Source of the DNA: Branchiostoma floridae
Lineage: Eukaryota; Chordata; Leptocardii; Amphioxiformes; Branchiostomatidae
NCBI RefSeq assembly: GCF_000003815.2
Contig: NC_049980.1
Span: forward strand, 1,763,960-1,827,959
Direction of reading: 5' to 3'
Length of the DNA: 64,000 bases
The position numbers and the translations under genes were made by a program. Positions 46,413-58,345 of the stretch are shown here, piece after piece. The first letter of the stretch is position 1; the number at the start of each line of letters is the position of its first letter. Below the pieces are notes generated by a model. That model worked only from the letters and a program-made list of their open reading frames with translations, did not search any database and was not told the DNA's origin.

Positions 46413-47468
46413 TTACACAAAAATCAAGGGCCGAGAATCCTTCCTTATGCCGGTAATGTCTATGTACGAAACGTTACTGGCAGAACGCTCTAAACCACCT
46501 GCTGGCTTCTGCTGGTCCGGAGCTTGTCCCGGGGACTGCTGCCGACGGTCGCCCTTCCAGTTGTCCCTGGGAACTTCTTCTCCCACGGTCGCGACGGTTC
46601 CGAAATGGACGCGCTTCTGTGAGTTGGACCTCGGGGGCCGGGGCGGCGGAGGACCTCGCCTGCTGGGAGTTTTCTTGACGGGGAGGGCTGTGATGTCCTT
46701 CGGTACGTGTTTCCCTTCTCCCGACACCAAAGCGTACACGTCGTCGCGACTCTTCTCGCTAGACTTTTGGACTCCTGCGTCTGTTTTCTGTGTGGACGTC
46801 AGGATAGCGCCGGTCAACCTCTCCAGTTCTAGGGCGTCAGCTTGCTCGTGGAGGATGATTTCTTCCGGTCCCACCGGATCGTACTTATCCGGGCTGAGAG
46901 AAATGCTGCTAGTAGGGAAAGTCGTGTCTTCCTCCGAGTTTCTTACTACGTCCAACGAGGCGGACGACATGTTCTCTCCAGTGTCTGATACAGTATCTTG
47001 TCCGACTGCATCATCTTTGGCATCCACGTCTCTCTGCTCTTCATCAGAGATTTGTTCATCTTTGTTGCCATCTTCTGTGACCGTTTCGTTGTCTGTCGAA
47101 GGTTTAGAAGTTGATGGGGAGTCCTTGGACACATTGGAAGGCGGTAACAAATCTTGGTAGTCACTCGTTTCCGCACTGGTAGGCAGTAGACAGGTGTAGG
47201 CGGGATGGGAGGCCTCAAAACTGGCGGTATACTCCAGCGGAGCACAGGAGTCGCTCGAGCTCTCCCCCACACGGTGGATCAATACAGTCTCCACTTTCTG
47301 CACCCGTTTCCGACCCTGTTTGCTGGTGTATATCTGTTCCAGAAGGTTCGGGACATCTCGAGAGATGTTCAGACCCAGTGACGCTACCTTCTTCATCGGC
47401 GGGGCCCGGTATCCGACTGTAGCCGGTTGGCGCACGTTCGACGTTAACGGTTTCCGCCAGGTAGCCAT
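46413..47468 (-). CDS. Intronless ORF of 351 residues, unrecognised disordered protein with PP1-type and SH3-type motifs
   Basis: I take the ATG at 47468 (CCAAGATGG context) over the in-frame ATG five codons earlier. Stop at 46413-46415. No domain recognised. The N-terminal third is basic with VPNLLEQ (about 39-45); the middle is acidic Ser/Asp/Glu-rich. Near the C-terminus come PPPPRPPR (about 273-280), a proline-rich SH3-type stretch, and then KRVHF (about 285-289), which fits the RVxF docking motif of protein phosphatase 1. It ends IRKDSRPLIFV. It shares strand, intronless form, PNLL motif and hydrophobic C-terminus with the 779-residue ORF, so the two may be distant relatives. Function unknown. 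It could also be a chance ORF, but length and start context favour a gene. Confidence 0.6.
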   Translation of the reverse strand: MATWRKPLTSNVRQPATVGYRAPPMKKVASLGLNISRDVPNLLEQIYTSKQGRKRVQKVETVLIHRVGESSSDSCAPLEYTASFEASHPAYTCLLPTSAETSDYQDLLPPSNVSKDSPSTSKPSTDNETVTEDGNKDEQISDEEQRDVDAKDDAVGQDTVSDTGENMSSASLDVVRNSEEDTTFPTSSISLSPDKYDPVGPEEIILHEQADALELERLTGAILTSTQKTDAGVQKSSEKSRDDVYALVSGEGKHVPKDITALPVKKTPSRRGPPPPRPPRSNSQKRVHFGTVATVGEEVPRDNWKGDRRQQSPGQAPDQQKPAGGLERSASNVSYIDITGIRKDSRPLIFV

Positions 47469-48735
47469 CTTGGAAGAATACACGGCACTACTCTGCAGAA
47501 CGCTATATTTTGGGAAGAAGTTCTAAGTCCAAGCCTTGTTTACCAAAAGGTCATAAATTCCACCGGGCACGTCAGAACAGTGGGCCGTTTTACAATCGCA
47601 ACCAGGACACACCTATCTCCATAAATGCACTGAAACTTTGTCGTCCATCCGTTGAGACAAATCTGCGATCACCGTACACAGAAAACAAGTTCTCTATGAT
47701 ACCCTCTGTTTGACTACGTGTGCATCGCAATAGTCTCTGTTTGCCCAGTGAATACTCTGCTACAACTGCACCGTCCATGCATTCTTTCGTAACCGAGTGC
47801 CACAAAAGAGGGCCGGCACCCAAATGTCAATAAAGTGTATTTCGTTGACTAAAAAGGTTGGTCGCAGCCTGGATACAAGAGTGTATGTAAGAAAAGCCTA
47901 AACATACATGCCATGGCACGCTACTTGCTAAAGTCCACTTCTAGGACGTTTGTTGCCTGTCTGGTACCCTCGAACCCAGCAATATTGAATTGGGACAAAT
48001 AACACTCATGTTGTATGTAAACCCTGGTCAAGATGGAAAAAAATGGGGTTTGGGGGCTAAAAGATCGAATAATGCTCCCGGCTTAGGACGATGTATACAT
48101 TGCATATATTTCCCTTCTGGAAGACTAAGCACACACATTAATAGGTCTGAAGTAGAAAACAATATCAATTGAAACTGCATCTTTTATTATTATATGATAA
48201 TTATGTGTACATTTCTTGAAGAAGCCTTAACTGACGTATTCACGACATCACGAAAATGTGACAAATTTTGTATCCTTAAAATTTCTCGAACAGTTGTTAA
48301 AAGCAACCTTACCTGAATCACCCTGTTCCGTCAATACTATAAAACCCTACATCACCCCATAAAACATCAATAAATACGCAATCTACGGTAACGCAAATAT
48401 TGTCCACTCGTCTTGTTGAAAATACAATATTCAGTGATACAGGCTAAACAATCTCAGACGTACGCTAGTTACAAATAAATCGATATAAAGTAGGTTACCA
48501 TTAACGAACGTCAAACACATCAATAAATGCCAATGACACAGGAAGTTCCGTGTATGTTAGCGGCTTGTTTGGACCGTCTGTGGTATGGTGTAAACATGTG
48601 TGAGGGATGTTTGCCTTGTCTATGCGTGGTGCATGTGTGTGTAACACTGTGTGCAGTTTGCATTAGGACAAACAGGTGCAGGGAAAGTGGGATTTTCTCA
48701 CAAACTTTGTCACAGAGCAGGTAGTTGTGCTACAT
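47469..48735. other. Intergenic, no gene seen
   Basis: Upstream of the 351-residue ORF and presumably holding its promoter. No supported exon or repeat. Confidence 0.35.
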
Positions 48736-49271
48736 CTGCGTTCCACTCCAGAAGGGAGTCTAATTTACCGACAGATAATGTATCAATTGATATATAATCA
48801 GCCGACCTTTTTATGGAATTCCACTTGTGGTGAATTGCGCGAGGTGGGTTTTGTAAAACAATATGACACTCACTAAACCAATGTAGACCCTACCCAATGA
48901 TGGACGTATTTATAAGCACACCAAAAATTCCAATTGCTCATAAGATATCGAAGAACACATGATGATTAAGACGAGTTTCTCTTATCGCCCAGAAAATTTG
49001 TTTTGTAACTTAACTTTAGTAAGGCGTTATCACATTGTATTCAACCATATGCATAGGCTGAGATAAATTGATCTAATGAGAGAGTAATTAGGGAGTTTAT
49101 TGTAATACTGAATACTCTCTCGCATGCGTGGGGCTAATGGGTACTTTTGATATCGTATAATGTGAAGTAGTATGCATTTAGTACTTCCTAGAATTGATAT
49201 CTCTATCTGAAAATACCAAGGATTGATATCTATCGGAAAATAAAACTCAATTCTGGAGTGGAATACCCCTT
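48736..49271 (-). mobile_element. Second copy of the TTAA-type MITE (inverted relative to 6,507)
   Basis: Ends GTTCCACTCC and GGAGTGGAATACCCCTTTT. Internal matches include GTAGACCCTACCCA and TTGCTCATAAGATA in reverse orientation to 6,760-6,890. The left terminus is decayed, so no duplication can be read. It sits at the 3' end of gene C and contains a minus-strand AATAAA (49,096-49,101) that could serve that gene. Confidence 0.6.
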
Positions 49272-49336
49272 TTGACACTGTACTACGAATCTGCGATGAA
49301 GTTCTTTTGACCTAATATCATTAAAACCGTTTTTGC

Positions 49337-51181
49337 TCAGTTTGAGGGTGATTTCTGCCGGTCCGGTATGGGTGGTGGTGGGCCCGCCGGTCGGGACGTC
49401 ATTGTCTTAACGATGTTCCGCTGTCCTCCGCTAGAGGTCTTCAGTGACACCCACCCACTATCGTCCTGTGTTCTACCACCTGGACTCGTGTTGTTCTTGA
49501 GGTCTAGGTTTTGTAGACCTTCAGTGGTAGCCAGTGGGATGGGAGGGGCGGGTCGGCGGGGTTTGCTGGCTGTCTGGGGTAGTGGGGACGGGATGACAGT
49601 CACATCACTTCGTGCGGAAGTAGGCAACTCAACAGCATCTTCCCCGAACTTTTCCCACGCGGCGTCCGGATTTAAGAGACTAGTTTTCTTCGTAGGGGAT
49701 TTCTCTCCAACAAAGCTCAACGAGACCTCTTCCACCGCCCTTTCGTCCTGAGCTTCTTTACTCCCAGTCTCTTGCCCTGTGACTGTTTGTAAGGAGTCGA
49801 TAGCCTCCATCGCTTCTTTGTAGACATTTACGGCGTCGTCTGCGGCAGCGCTGTGTGCATCCGCTTTGGTGCGGCCAGCTTTCCTTTTCATCAGAGATGG
49901 CAACTTCAGTTTTTGGGAGAAGCTGGATTTCCTTGAGTTGAGGAAACTTGCCTGGGTAGTCGCAAGCTGGCTGGTTTGATGTCCATGCAGAACGTCTTCG
50001 TTAGATGGAGTGCTGGTCTGGTCAGAGGAGTACATGTCAGGTTTGAACGTGCTGTACGCAGCCGGCGACACGTTTCCATCCGTGTTCACTGTTTCTTCCA
50101 TCGGGGCGGATTTCCCTGTCGGAGTGGTGCTCGCCGCGACGCTCACAATCTTATCCGCTTCCGAGTTTCTCGGCAGGACGTTGTTCTGCGTGTGTAACCT
50201 GATCAAAAGTTCCGCGTATTCACGGGAAGATGTGTCTGCGAGACAAAACCGCAAGAGGGCGCTTGTAGACAGTTCCATTGCCGCCCTGACCTTGTCCCCT
50301 TTAATCAAAGACGCCAGAACTACGCTTTCTTTGTAAGCATCGAGGAGTCGAAAGAATGGCGTCGACTGGAAGTCACCTCTGGGTATTTCCCCGCTAAGCA
50401 ACTTCACGTCAATCGGTAGCTTCGTCTTTTCGACGATATCTTTAACTTGAAGTTGAGAATGTTCGCTTGATGTTGGTCGGACGGATGTAAAAGTCGACCT
50501 GTGTTTCGCTGGTAAATACAGCACCTCTCCCAACTGATTGCTACACACTAGATACTCGTAAACCTCCTCTTTTCCGTCAATCTTCGATCGTTCCTTTTTC
50601 CTCAGCAGGGTCCTCTTCCATTCCTTCGCGCTGCCGAAACTAGCGAGGCGGCCCATGCCCTTGTGCCCGGCCAGGCGGACTGCCTTCCCCTCGGGCAGGA
50701 GAATGTCTCCCCTCCGACACGCGTGTTTCCTATCACTGTACATCCCGAGGTTGTGAGCGACAGATTTCGGTACCCTCTCCTTGTCGCTCAAGACGACGTC
50801 CTCCTCCACCAAAACTTTGAAGACTCGCGAAGGGTCGTCTTCCACCGCTTTCAAGATCTCTTGCACGCTGTCGAAGACCCTACCCTCGCCGTACATGACT
50901 TCGAAAGTCCCGGGATAACTGTAACCAATGTTAAACATGGGACCCACCAGTCTCCCGCCCTGACGGTCCATACACTGTGCCAGAACCTTATGACTGGAGT
51001 AGGAGGAGTGCAGTAAGAGCACATCGCCTTGTTGGAGCGGGATGTCTGGGTCCGGCTGTCTCACCATAGCTAACAGCGGCAGGGCATGGTTATCGAGAAC
51101 CTGGGATATGTTGTAGTCTGTTTCCCAGCGCCACTGTAAGCCTGACACCAGGCTGCCACTTTGTAGATCCGAACTGGCCAT
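49337..51181 (-). CDS. Gene C: single-exon CABIT-domain adaptor without SAM, 614 residues
   Basis: Complete open frame from ATG 51181 to TGA 49337-49339. The CABIT domain spans about 27-330, with the family landmarks DVLLLHSSYSSHKVLAQ, GPMFNIGYSYPGTF, VLVEEDV and YLVCSNQLGEVLYLPAK. The basic loop at about 176-205 separates the two halves, as in its neighbours. The tail is disordered and carries RRPAPPIPLA (about 542-551) and PPPPIPDRQ near the end, both SH3-type ligands. No SAM follows before the stop. Closest in order and motif to genes B and D. An adaptor between kinases and GRB2-like SH3 proteins is inferred from the GAREM/THEMIS family. It has no intron where gene B has one. Confidence 0.85.
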   Translation of the reverse strand: MASSDLQSGSLVSGLQWRWETDYNISQVLDNHALPLLAMVRQPDPDIPLQQGDVLLLHSSYSSHKVLAQCMDRQGGRLVGPMFNIGYSYPGTFEVMYGEGRVFDSVQEILKAVEDDPSRVFKVLVEEDVVLSDKERVPKSVAHNLGMYSDRKHACRRGDILLPEGKAVRLAGHKGMGRLASFGSAKEWKRTLLRKKERSKIDGKEEVYEYLVCSNQLGEVLYLPAKHRSTFTSVRPTSSEHSQLQVKDIVEKTKLPIDVKLLSGEIPRGDFQSTPFFRLLDAYKESVVLASLIKGDKVRAAMELSTSALLRFCLADTSSREYAELLIRLHTQNNVLPRNSEADKIVSVAASTTPTGKSAPMEETVNTDGNVSPAAYSTFKPDMYSSDQTSTPSNEDVLHGHQTSQLATTQASFLNSRKSSFSQKLKLPSLMKRKAGRTKADAHSAAADDAVNVYKEAMEAIDSLQTVTGQETGSKEAQDERAVEEVSLSFVGEKSPTKKTSLLNPDAAWEKFGEDAVELPTSARSDVTVIPSPLPQTASKPRRPAPPIPLATTEGLQNLDLKNNTSPGGRTQDDSGWVSLKTSSGGQRNIVKTMTSRPAGPPPPIPDRQKSPSN

Positions 51182-54159
51182 GGTTATATTACTATAGTAT
51201 CTACCAAACTAATATTTATGTAATAAAAGTTAAGAGTAATTATGACAGTGACCGTGCGAGTGTTCCTTTCCTATGCCTGTTTATCTTCAGTAACGATACC
51301 CACGGTAGAGGCTGAGCCCTCGAGTTCCTTTCTTGTGACCTCTCCGGCGGCCTTGTCGTCTCGCGACGCCCGCACACCTTTAACAACACGATGTTTCAGA
51401 GAGTCCACAGGAAATCTACCAGCTACGACCCTTACCTGCGGCAAACCGTCACTACTTGGTTCTCCATGTTGTGCTCTGTTCATTTCGCGGTGACACGACG
51501 GTATAATATTGCTGTCATATGTTTTGGCATGTCGTACTTACAGTTCTACATTTCCCGTATAGTAAGGACGTCGCAAATCTCTCTCTTCTAGTGTGACCTC
51601 TTCGACCTCAAACTGCTGAGATTTGACCTTGAGGGGTGAATGGGGAGGGGGGGAACAAACAGACTTCGACTTAGATGCCGCTTATCTGACGCACCATCTT
51701 TCGCATGACTTGATATTGGTTTTGTCCCACAAATATGATATGGATCATCCCTTCCAGACGAACGTGATGTTGATTTCTTCTTCTTCTCGCGTAACGAGTC
51801 GCTTTGTAAAACTACCGAGCGATACTTGGCAATCCTGCGCTGCACTTTGAACTACAGCGCGTCCAGAACAAGTCCTTGGTCCAGAACAACAGTGGTGCCC
51901 TCCTTGCCGTACCACAGTCAATACCGGCAGGAAAATCCAGCCACGAAAAAAATGCTGCAACGTCTCGACAACTGTTAAATATAGATGTTTGGAAGGTCCA
52001 AATGTCCAGAGTTTTGACTGAAAAAAGCCAGCCAACAAGCAAGCAAATTCAATTCTGACTTCGTGGCATGTCGGCTGTAGTAGACACACCCAGGGTAAAG
52101 CTGTGTAATTTACAGGGCTGGGTGCACGCAATTATATTCACAACGACACACCTTACTTACTTCACAAAGCTTTGTCCCTGGTAACGTTAAAAACCTCACG
52201 TGGACTAGTACCGGCGACTTTGAAGTTGCGATTGTGGTGCAAACGCTACCATTAAATTCTGCCTTTGCTAGGCGAATGAAAAAAACAACAACACAATTTA
52301 CCACTGCACTATTACACGACAGAACGTTTCGCTCAAGCACGAGTAATCTAAAAATGAACATCTCCAAACAGATGTTAGGGGTACTTATGTTGTTCATATA
52401 CTGTCCTATTCCAATATTCGCTGACAAAGCATGATCTATATATATATCCAAGTATTTGTCTGTTTACATGATGTTGAATACGTATGTCTTTATCCTTTGA
52501 TGGCTACCCTAGCCTTGTAATGATGTGAACAGTCAAGTTTATCCAATAATTGACTTTAAAACTATTGACGAAAATTTCACCATGTTTATTTTGACTCGGA
52601 GAAAATGGCACAACAGATGTCCGAAGAGAAGATAATAGTAATACCTCTCCTATGATATTATAAGCAATTCATGAAATCGACAAATCATGAAATAAAAGGC
52701 GTTAAAATGTGAAGCAAAGGCATAGGTTTGTGGTAGGCATGCTGACGGTAACTTAAAATCACGATCAAATTTCATTAGCACTTCAATAAGCTTTGTATTC
52801 GACGAGTAAGTAGCGTTATCAAAATTGTAATCATTTTTCATCCCCCTTGACACTCATATTAATAAAAGGCGAAGTCAAAATAAAATCCTAAATAACATTT
52901 GTTTTCTTCGAATGACAGATGACGAAGTGGTGACCTTTTGTAATGGCACGTTTATCACAGATGACCGGAGATATTGAGCTACTGACTGTGGTTCGACAGG
53001 AAAAGTCAGTTTGTAGTTTGAACTCCGAACCTTGACCTGTATACATGGCCCATACAGAACCTCTACCGCAAAACATAACAACCGTACAGAGAAATCTGAG
53101 CACGAAAGAAAGGCAAACATTGAAATTTAAATCACAGATCTATTTTGTATAATGTGATATGTACAATGAAGGTCATTTAGCTACATTATCAGTACTTTTA
53201 TCTTTATTACTTCTAGATATTAAGCTTTTCAAAACAATGAAAGTACACAAAAGGTATAAAGATCACAAAAATCGCAATTAAATATCGTCTTCTGTTGTTA
53301 CAACTGTTGGGATTTAAGAAAATACCATATTTTTCTTTTTCTTTTCTTTGCTGAACTAGATGAGGTACATAATAGATAAGATGGGCAATTGTCATGTCTT
53401 TAATAGTTTGACATGTCCTTGATATAAGATCAAAAACAATAATTGATCTATATTTTCTTCACATAAGTAAATGCTTACATTCATGCTTACAAATACACTA
53501 ATTCATATATAAAATTCTTTCCATATATTAATATATTGATGTCTTTGTCAAAGGATATTGATGTATAGACTTCTTGTGTATAGTACTATCTATCTAAAAT
53601 TTAGTTTGTCATTTGTAAAATATCACTACAAATTGAAAGAGCAATGTTAAAGTGATATATATGGATGAACATACGTATATGGCTGTATTGTGTATTGATG
53701 TACATTAATGTCCTTGTGTCAAGTGCTGTCCACCCATCTTGTAATTGGTGAAATACAATGTAATAACAATCATTTTACAAGAAAATTCCATGTCAAACGT
53801 TCACGTGTGAAGTGGACTCAACCGAACCACCTGTCACACCTGGTATTTCTCAAACTATGAAAAACTTTGTAATCCTGATCTAAAACTTACACACACCTGG
53901 CCCTCATCTACAGCAGGTTTCCCATAGTGTCTCTTTCTACATCGTAACAATTCACAAAGCGCCAACAAAGTCAAGGTTCGTGTTTGGATAAAAGAGAGTA
54001 ATGTGAAATGTAACTTACAAATGTACAGTGAAGAAATGGACCTGATACTATGCAAAGTGCATGTTCTTAAGGCTAAGGTAAAATATAAACAGTCAAGGCT
54101 CACTTTAAGAGAATAATATAGTTTCTCAAGGTATCATGCCCCATGTAACGTGGTTAGTG
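51182..54159. other. Intergenic between genes C and D, no gene seen
   Basis: About 3 kb of AT-rich sequence. It holds the gene C promoter side and the gene D 3' side. A minus-strand AATAAA at 53,203-53,208 could end gene D, about 950 bp past its stop. No supported exon or inverted-repeat element. Confidence 0.4.
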
Positions 54160-55320
54160 TCAGTTTGGTGGCTCTGTTTCTTCTGGGATAGACTTCTCCC
54201 CCTTTCTCCTCAGAGATCTGTTCCTCCATTTCCCGATCAGGTTGATGCTGTCCATGGACGGAAACGACGACCCGCCGAGGTTAGGCCGAAAACTGCCGAG
54301 CCTTTTCCGTGTCACGCTCCCGTCGTTAGGGGTGGCCGTGGCTCGCTTCAAGAAGTCTCTGTTCTTCGGGTCGTCCGGATCGGCGGGCGCGAACTTCACC
54401 CCACAATCCACGCCAAACTCTACGGAAGAGAAACCCCCGTCTTCTTCTAGAATAGACGCCACGACAAGCTTCTTCTCGTACGACGTCAGCAGTTTGACGA
54501 GTCCCGTGAAGTGTTCGTCCTCCATGAACGCCTCCCCGTCGACGTACAGCACGTCCGCCGGCAAGTCTATGTCAGCGTCATCCACGATATCCTTCAGGGT
54601 GAACGTGGGGCCGCTCGTGTTGCGTAGAGCTACGGTCGAGAATCTGCCACTACAATAAGACGGGATACACATAATTTCACCGTCTTGGTTCATACAGATC
54701 ACGTACGCCGGCAGCGGTTTACCTTTCTTCTTACTTTTCTTGGATCCTTTCTTCTGCTGACCGCCTGCGTCGCCGTTCAGTGGGTTGTCTTCTCCTTGTG
54801 GTTCGCCATTTGTGGGGTTGAGAATCCCCCTCATGGAAAGTAGATCCCCCCTTCTGACGAGAGTTTTTGGGAACTTCCCCTTGAGTCCGGACTCTCCAAG
54901 CTCGCTGATCATCATCTGTTGTACAGAGTCTGGCAGGCGCTGTTTCTTCCATTTCATGTCTTCTTCCACCGTGAAGGTGCCAGAGAATGGCTGCGAGTCG
55001 ACCACTTCCTGCACCGTTTGGAACGACTGCGGCGCCAGCAGCCGGAACGTTCCCGTGTACGACGCCGGGATACTGACCAGCGGACCGATAGTCTTCCCAG
55101 TCTCCCGCTCCAAGCTCTGCGCAAGAACCTTCTCTTCCGAGAAGGAGGAATTCACCAGGAGGACGAGGTCTTTGCTAAGCTGAGAACGACGGTCGGATTG
55201 AGTGACCTTGACCAAAGTGGGGAGGCTGCATCTCTCAAGAATTTCCTCAGGAGTGAGGGAGTCTTCCAGCCACTTCAAGTCCTCCACTTGTTTCTTGATA
55301 CATAACGTCACGTTGCCCAT
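54160..55320 (-). CDS. Gene D: single-exon CABIT-domain protein without SAM, 386 residues
   Basis: The start is taken at ATG 55320 (AAGATGGG, MGNVTLC). The open frame continues 25 codons upstream, but TTTTTGGTTGCACAG before it looks like a splice acceptor, so a 5' UTR exon is likely. Stop at 54160-54162. The CABIT domain covers about 20-320: LVLLVNSSFSEEKVLAQ, GPLVSIPASYTGTF, FTVEED, YVICMNQDGEIMCIPSYC and VKLLTSYEKKLVVASIL. A lysine cluster (KKGSKKSKKKGK, about 190-201) fills the loop between the halves. After the CABIT only about 65 basic residues follow, with no proline-rich ligand and no SAM, so this is the shortest member. Its N-terminal MGN resembles gene E, but residue 6 is Leu, so N-myristoylation is doubtful. 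Confidence 0.85.
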   Translation of the reverse strand: MGNVTLCIKKQVEDLKWLEDSLTPEEILERCSLPTLVKVTQSDRRSQLSKDLVLLVNSSFSEEKVLAQSLERETGKTIGPLVSIPASYTGTFRLLAPQSFQTVQEVVDSQPFSGTFTVEEDMKWKKQRLPDSVQQMMISELGESGLKGKFPKTLVRRGDLLSMRGILNPTNGEPQGEDNPLNGDAGGQQKKGSKKSKKKGKPLPAYVICMNQDGEIMCIPSYCSGRFSTVALRNTSGPTFTLKDIVDDADIDLPADVLYVDGEAFMEDEHFTGLVKLLTSYEKKLVVASILEEDGGFSSVEFGVDCGVKFAPADPDDPKNRDFLKRATATPNDGSVTRKRLGSFRPNLGGSSFPSMDSINLIGKWRNRSLRRKGEKSIPEETEPPN

Positions 55321-57440
55321 CTTTGCCGCCAAATTCTGTGCAACCAAAAAGGATAGAACAAGAGATTTTAGTACGACAGACAAGCACATTGACAAGCCAC
55401 CATTTTGGTATACTCAGTGACCTATGATATAGTCTGTATTCAGACTAGCCCAACCCTCGGGCAACAGAGGGGAGGCCTACCTTTCAGTCATACACAAAAG
55501 GTTTAAATGACTGCAGCTTTTATATAGTAGCACACATTATCCCCCAAAATATGAACGCTAGCTTCGTACACACAGCGGCAGTGTATACGTTAGACCGTAT
55601 GGCACAGTTTAACACCATATTCATGTAATCTGCCAAAAGCCTTGTCAAACTTCAATAGAGATACGTGAGACACGAGACTCAATATTGAAAATATAACGAT
55701 AAGAGTTTCATTATGGTGTTCTTTATGGCTATTTTAGGCATGTATTTACCACTGGTTGTGTATTGGATCATTAGATTATCACTGATAAAGTAATAACTAT
55801 GGAAAAAAGGATTGGGTTCATAAAGAGGTCTGTCCATTGAGCGGTAACTTATATGTTCGTGTTTTTGCCAGATCAAATGTAGCTTGGGTATTTTGTTGCA
55901 GGCATATCACCAACGAATTATATGGCGATACAGGTGGACTGTTTGACTATCAGTCCAATGTGTCGTTTTAATCAAATATTGCAATCAGTACTCACATTTT
56001 ACTGTGGGAAAACCATCAGCTGGCGAAGCTGGACTTCGTAGCGGTTATATGAGTTTTCTGGCCAAGGAATGTGGGTGCCTCCTTCGTTTTCCCACACGTC
56101 GACCTGTTAGATGCATGTAGGTTGATGGAAGTCCACGTGCGTTTGAACACGACGAGTTATGCTGAGCCAAGCTAGCTAGTTTAAAGCTACTTAGAACGCA
56201 CGGTCGTCACAAGTCAGGACGGATGCGTCACTCATTTGAGGCACTTGGTTGAGCTGCGAGCCGCCAAACTACACAGTCTCCACCTTTAGTGAGTAGTTTG
56301 TAGCCGGACAGTGGTGAATCTTTCGTTCTCACTGGCCTGTAAAGTTTACAGCAGCGTTTGAAGCCAAGAACAGAGAAACTTGATGTCTAAACTTCAACCT
56401 AAAGCTGACTATATCTAGCTAGATCCACGATATTGGAATCAATGGCGCTGTCACGGCGACATAGCTAAGTTCATGACCCGCGAGCTCGATGCAGTCCCGA
56501 GTCGCACTCCCTTCCGATGCGGTTGGACGACACTTCAGACCGCAGCTTCCCTTTGGCAGATCACCAATTCTTCAAATCCCTCAAACATGGACCTTATTGT
56601 CTGCAAAATCACGGCTCAATGCCGGTCTTGAGTCAGTAGAACATAATATCAGCCGTCTCATGACAGATAACGTTGTCTCTACAAGAGAATTCACAGAAAG
56701 AAGTAAGAAAACGGAAAAGGTGTGCGCGCCACAGAGAACGTGTCCTCAGGAAGCTGCCCCCGCCATTGTCGTCTGTTCTCTGCAGGCCGCTCGAAGACGT
56801 GGAAGCCTGCGGATATATGATAAGCATTTCAAGAGGGTCAAAGGTCCTCGCAATTACTCTCGCAGTATGAGCACAGAAAGACCCTGTTCACACTCTGTCG
56901 CTTGATCATCCACGAATGAATCCAGAAAACGGTTCCAACGAGACACGAAATATCCTTTTATCATGTGTGTAGGAAAATCTGACAATACATTATCTAACTA
57001 TTCAGAAGTTTAAAGAAGCTGCAAGGTTATCTGACTTCTGATAGCATCAAATCCTTGGGTCATATCCCGACGTTGAAAGACCTGCTTCGTCATTTTGCCG
57101 TTGGCGCAGAGCAGACTACTCAAGACAAGCGAACACCTAAGGACAAGAGGGTGCCATGAATTAAGGCTGTGCAAGGATGGCACTGATTATTCATACCTCA
57201 ATGGTCTTGGACTTGTTGCGCTTTCACCATAAACAGTTTACATATCAATCATTTTAATCCAGTCGAAACGGAAAAAAACCTATGTTGGCTTATCACATTT
57301 TGATATTTTATGAGTTGTAAAGTTTTGAAAGTTGCTTTTAGATATGATATGTACCCCAACGACACTGCTATGCCATCTCGACAAGTCAAGTGAAGTCCCA
57401 TGTTTTGTCTATTTACACAAACCGTAGAATGGCCGTGTAG
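55321..57440. other. Upstream region of gene D, no gene seen
   Basis: Likely holds 5' UTR exon and promoter of gene D. The plus-strand frame at 56,489-56,905 lacks any family likeness and I do not call it. Confidence 0.4.
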
Positions 57441-57444
57441 AGTA

Positions 57445-57690
57445 ACTGCAGTGTATCCGGCTCAGAACCTAGTGGTCTTGGGTTCATGCCATGCTTCCCA
57501 TTTTGTGCTCTTGGGAAAGGCACTTTGCACGACTTTCCTCACTGAACCCAGGTGAAAAATGGGTACCTGACTTTGGTTGGGGAGGTAAAGGCGGTGCGAG
57601 GAGACGGGATGGGCTCTGCCTTCCAATACCGTGCCCTAGACACAGTAGATAACAACCCACTGTCCCTACGGCCTCGAAAAGGGTATGAGA
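57445..57690 (+). repeat. tRNA-derived SINE, plus orientation
   Basis: Head with B-box-like GGGTTCATGCC, then TGCTCTTGGGAAAGGCACTT, TTTCCTCACTGAACCCAGG and GGGTACCTGACTTTGGTTGG. Same family as 12,145-12,400, longer toward the tail (GAGGAGACGGGATGGGC). Confidence 0.7.
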
Positions 57691-58129
57691 CTACCTTTAC
57701 CCTTTAGCTTTACAAACTGTTGCCTGTTAACGGTAGATTTAACCGGTGTGGTGACAGACACGAGTGGCCTAACACGCGACCGGGAGGTGGTCATCCCCAA
57801 TTTGGCCCTCAGGGTTAACGTGCTCTTACGGTGTGAGGTCAACGAGTTCAAAGATATTTGCACAACCTTTTTTTTTGATATATCGGAAAATATACGGCAC
57901 TAGCTAGCACTGCTCCCAATATTGATTGATTATTCATTTTTGCGCATGTGGCTTGTACACATGTTGATGGAATTGCTGTCCCTACATTTTCACATTTTTA
58001 CAAAATTTACAAATCAAAATACAATTTAACAAGTCATAAGGTATTAAAGATTGAATAAATGTGAAGATTATACATTAAACAATAATATCACCCAGTGCAG
58101 AATACCAATAACATCACAGGTAACTGCCA

Positions 58130-58345
58130 CTTCCAGCTTCAACACTCTGTTTGTGATGAAATTAATACAAAAATTGCAAAGTCGGTTAATGATAAATGAT
58201 CATGATATAGTAAGTTCATACTTGTGACAAGTGTAATTAAGTTGAAGTTGAACATTAATTATGCATAAATTATGTAAATTGCATAAGATGATCTACAACA
58301 GCTCTAAATGTTTCATGGAGGTATGAGGTTGCCGAACTCTATTTA
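58130..58345. repeat. Right-end fragment of the 3,624-4,686 repeat family
   Basis: It contains TTAATTATGCATAAATTATG and CATGGAGGTATGAGGTTGCC, followed by GAACTCTA. Truncated. Confidence 0.6.

Noticed and set aside
54160-55395. Upstream extension of gene D by 25 residues resembling a signal peptide
   Set aside because: The extension contains a likely splice acceptor (TTTTTGGTTGCACAG) and the family starts near MGN; treated as intron and 5' UTR.
56489-56905. 138-residue plus-strand frame
   Set aside because: No family likeness and poor composition support; chance frame.
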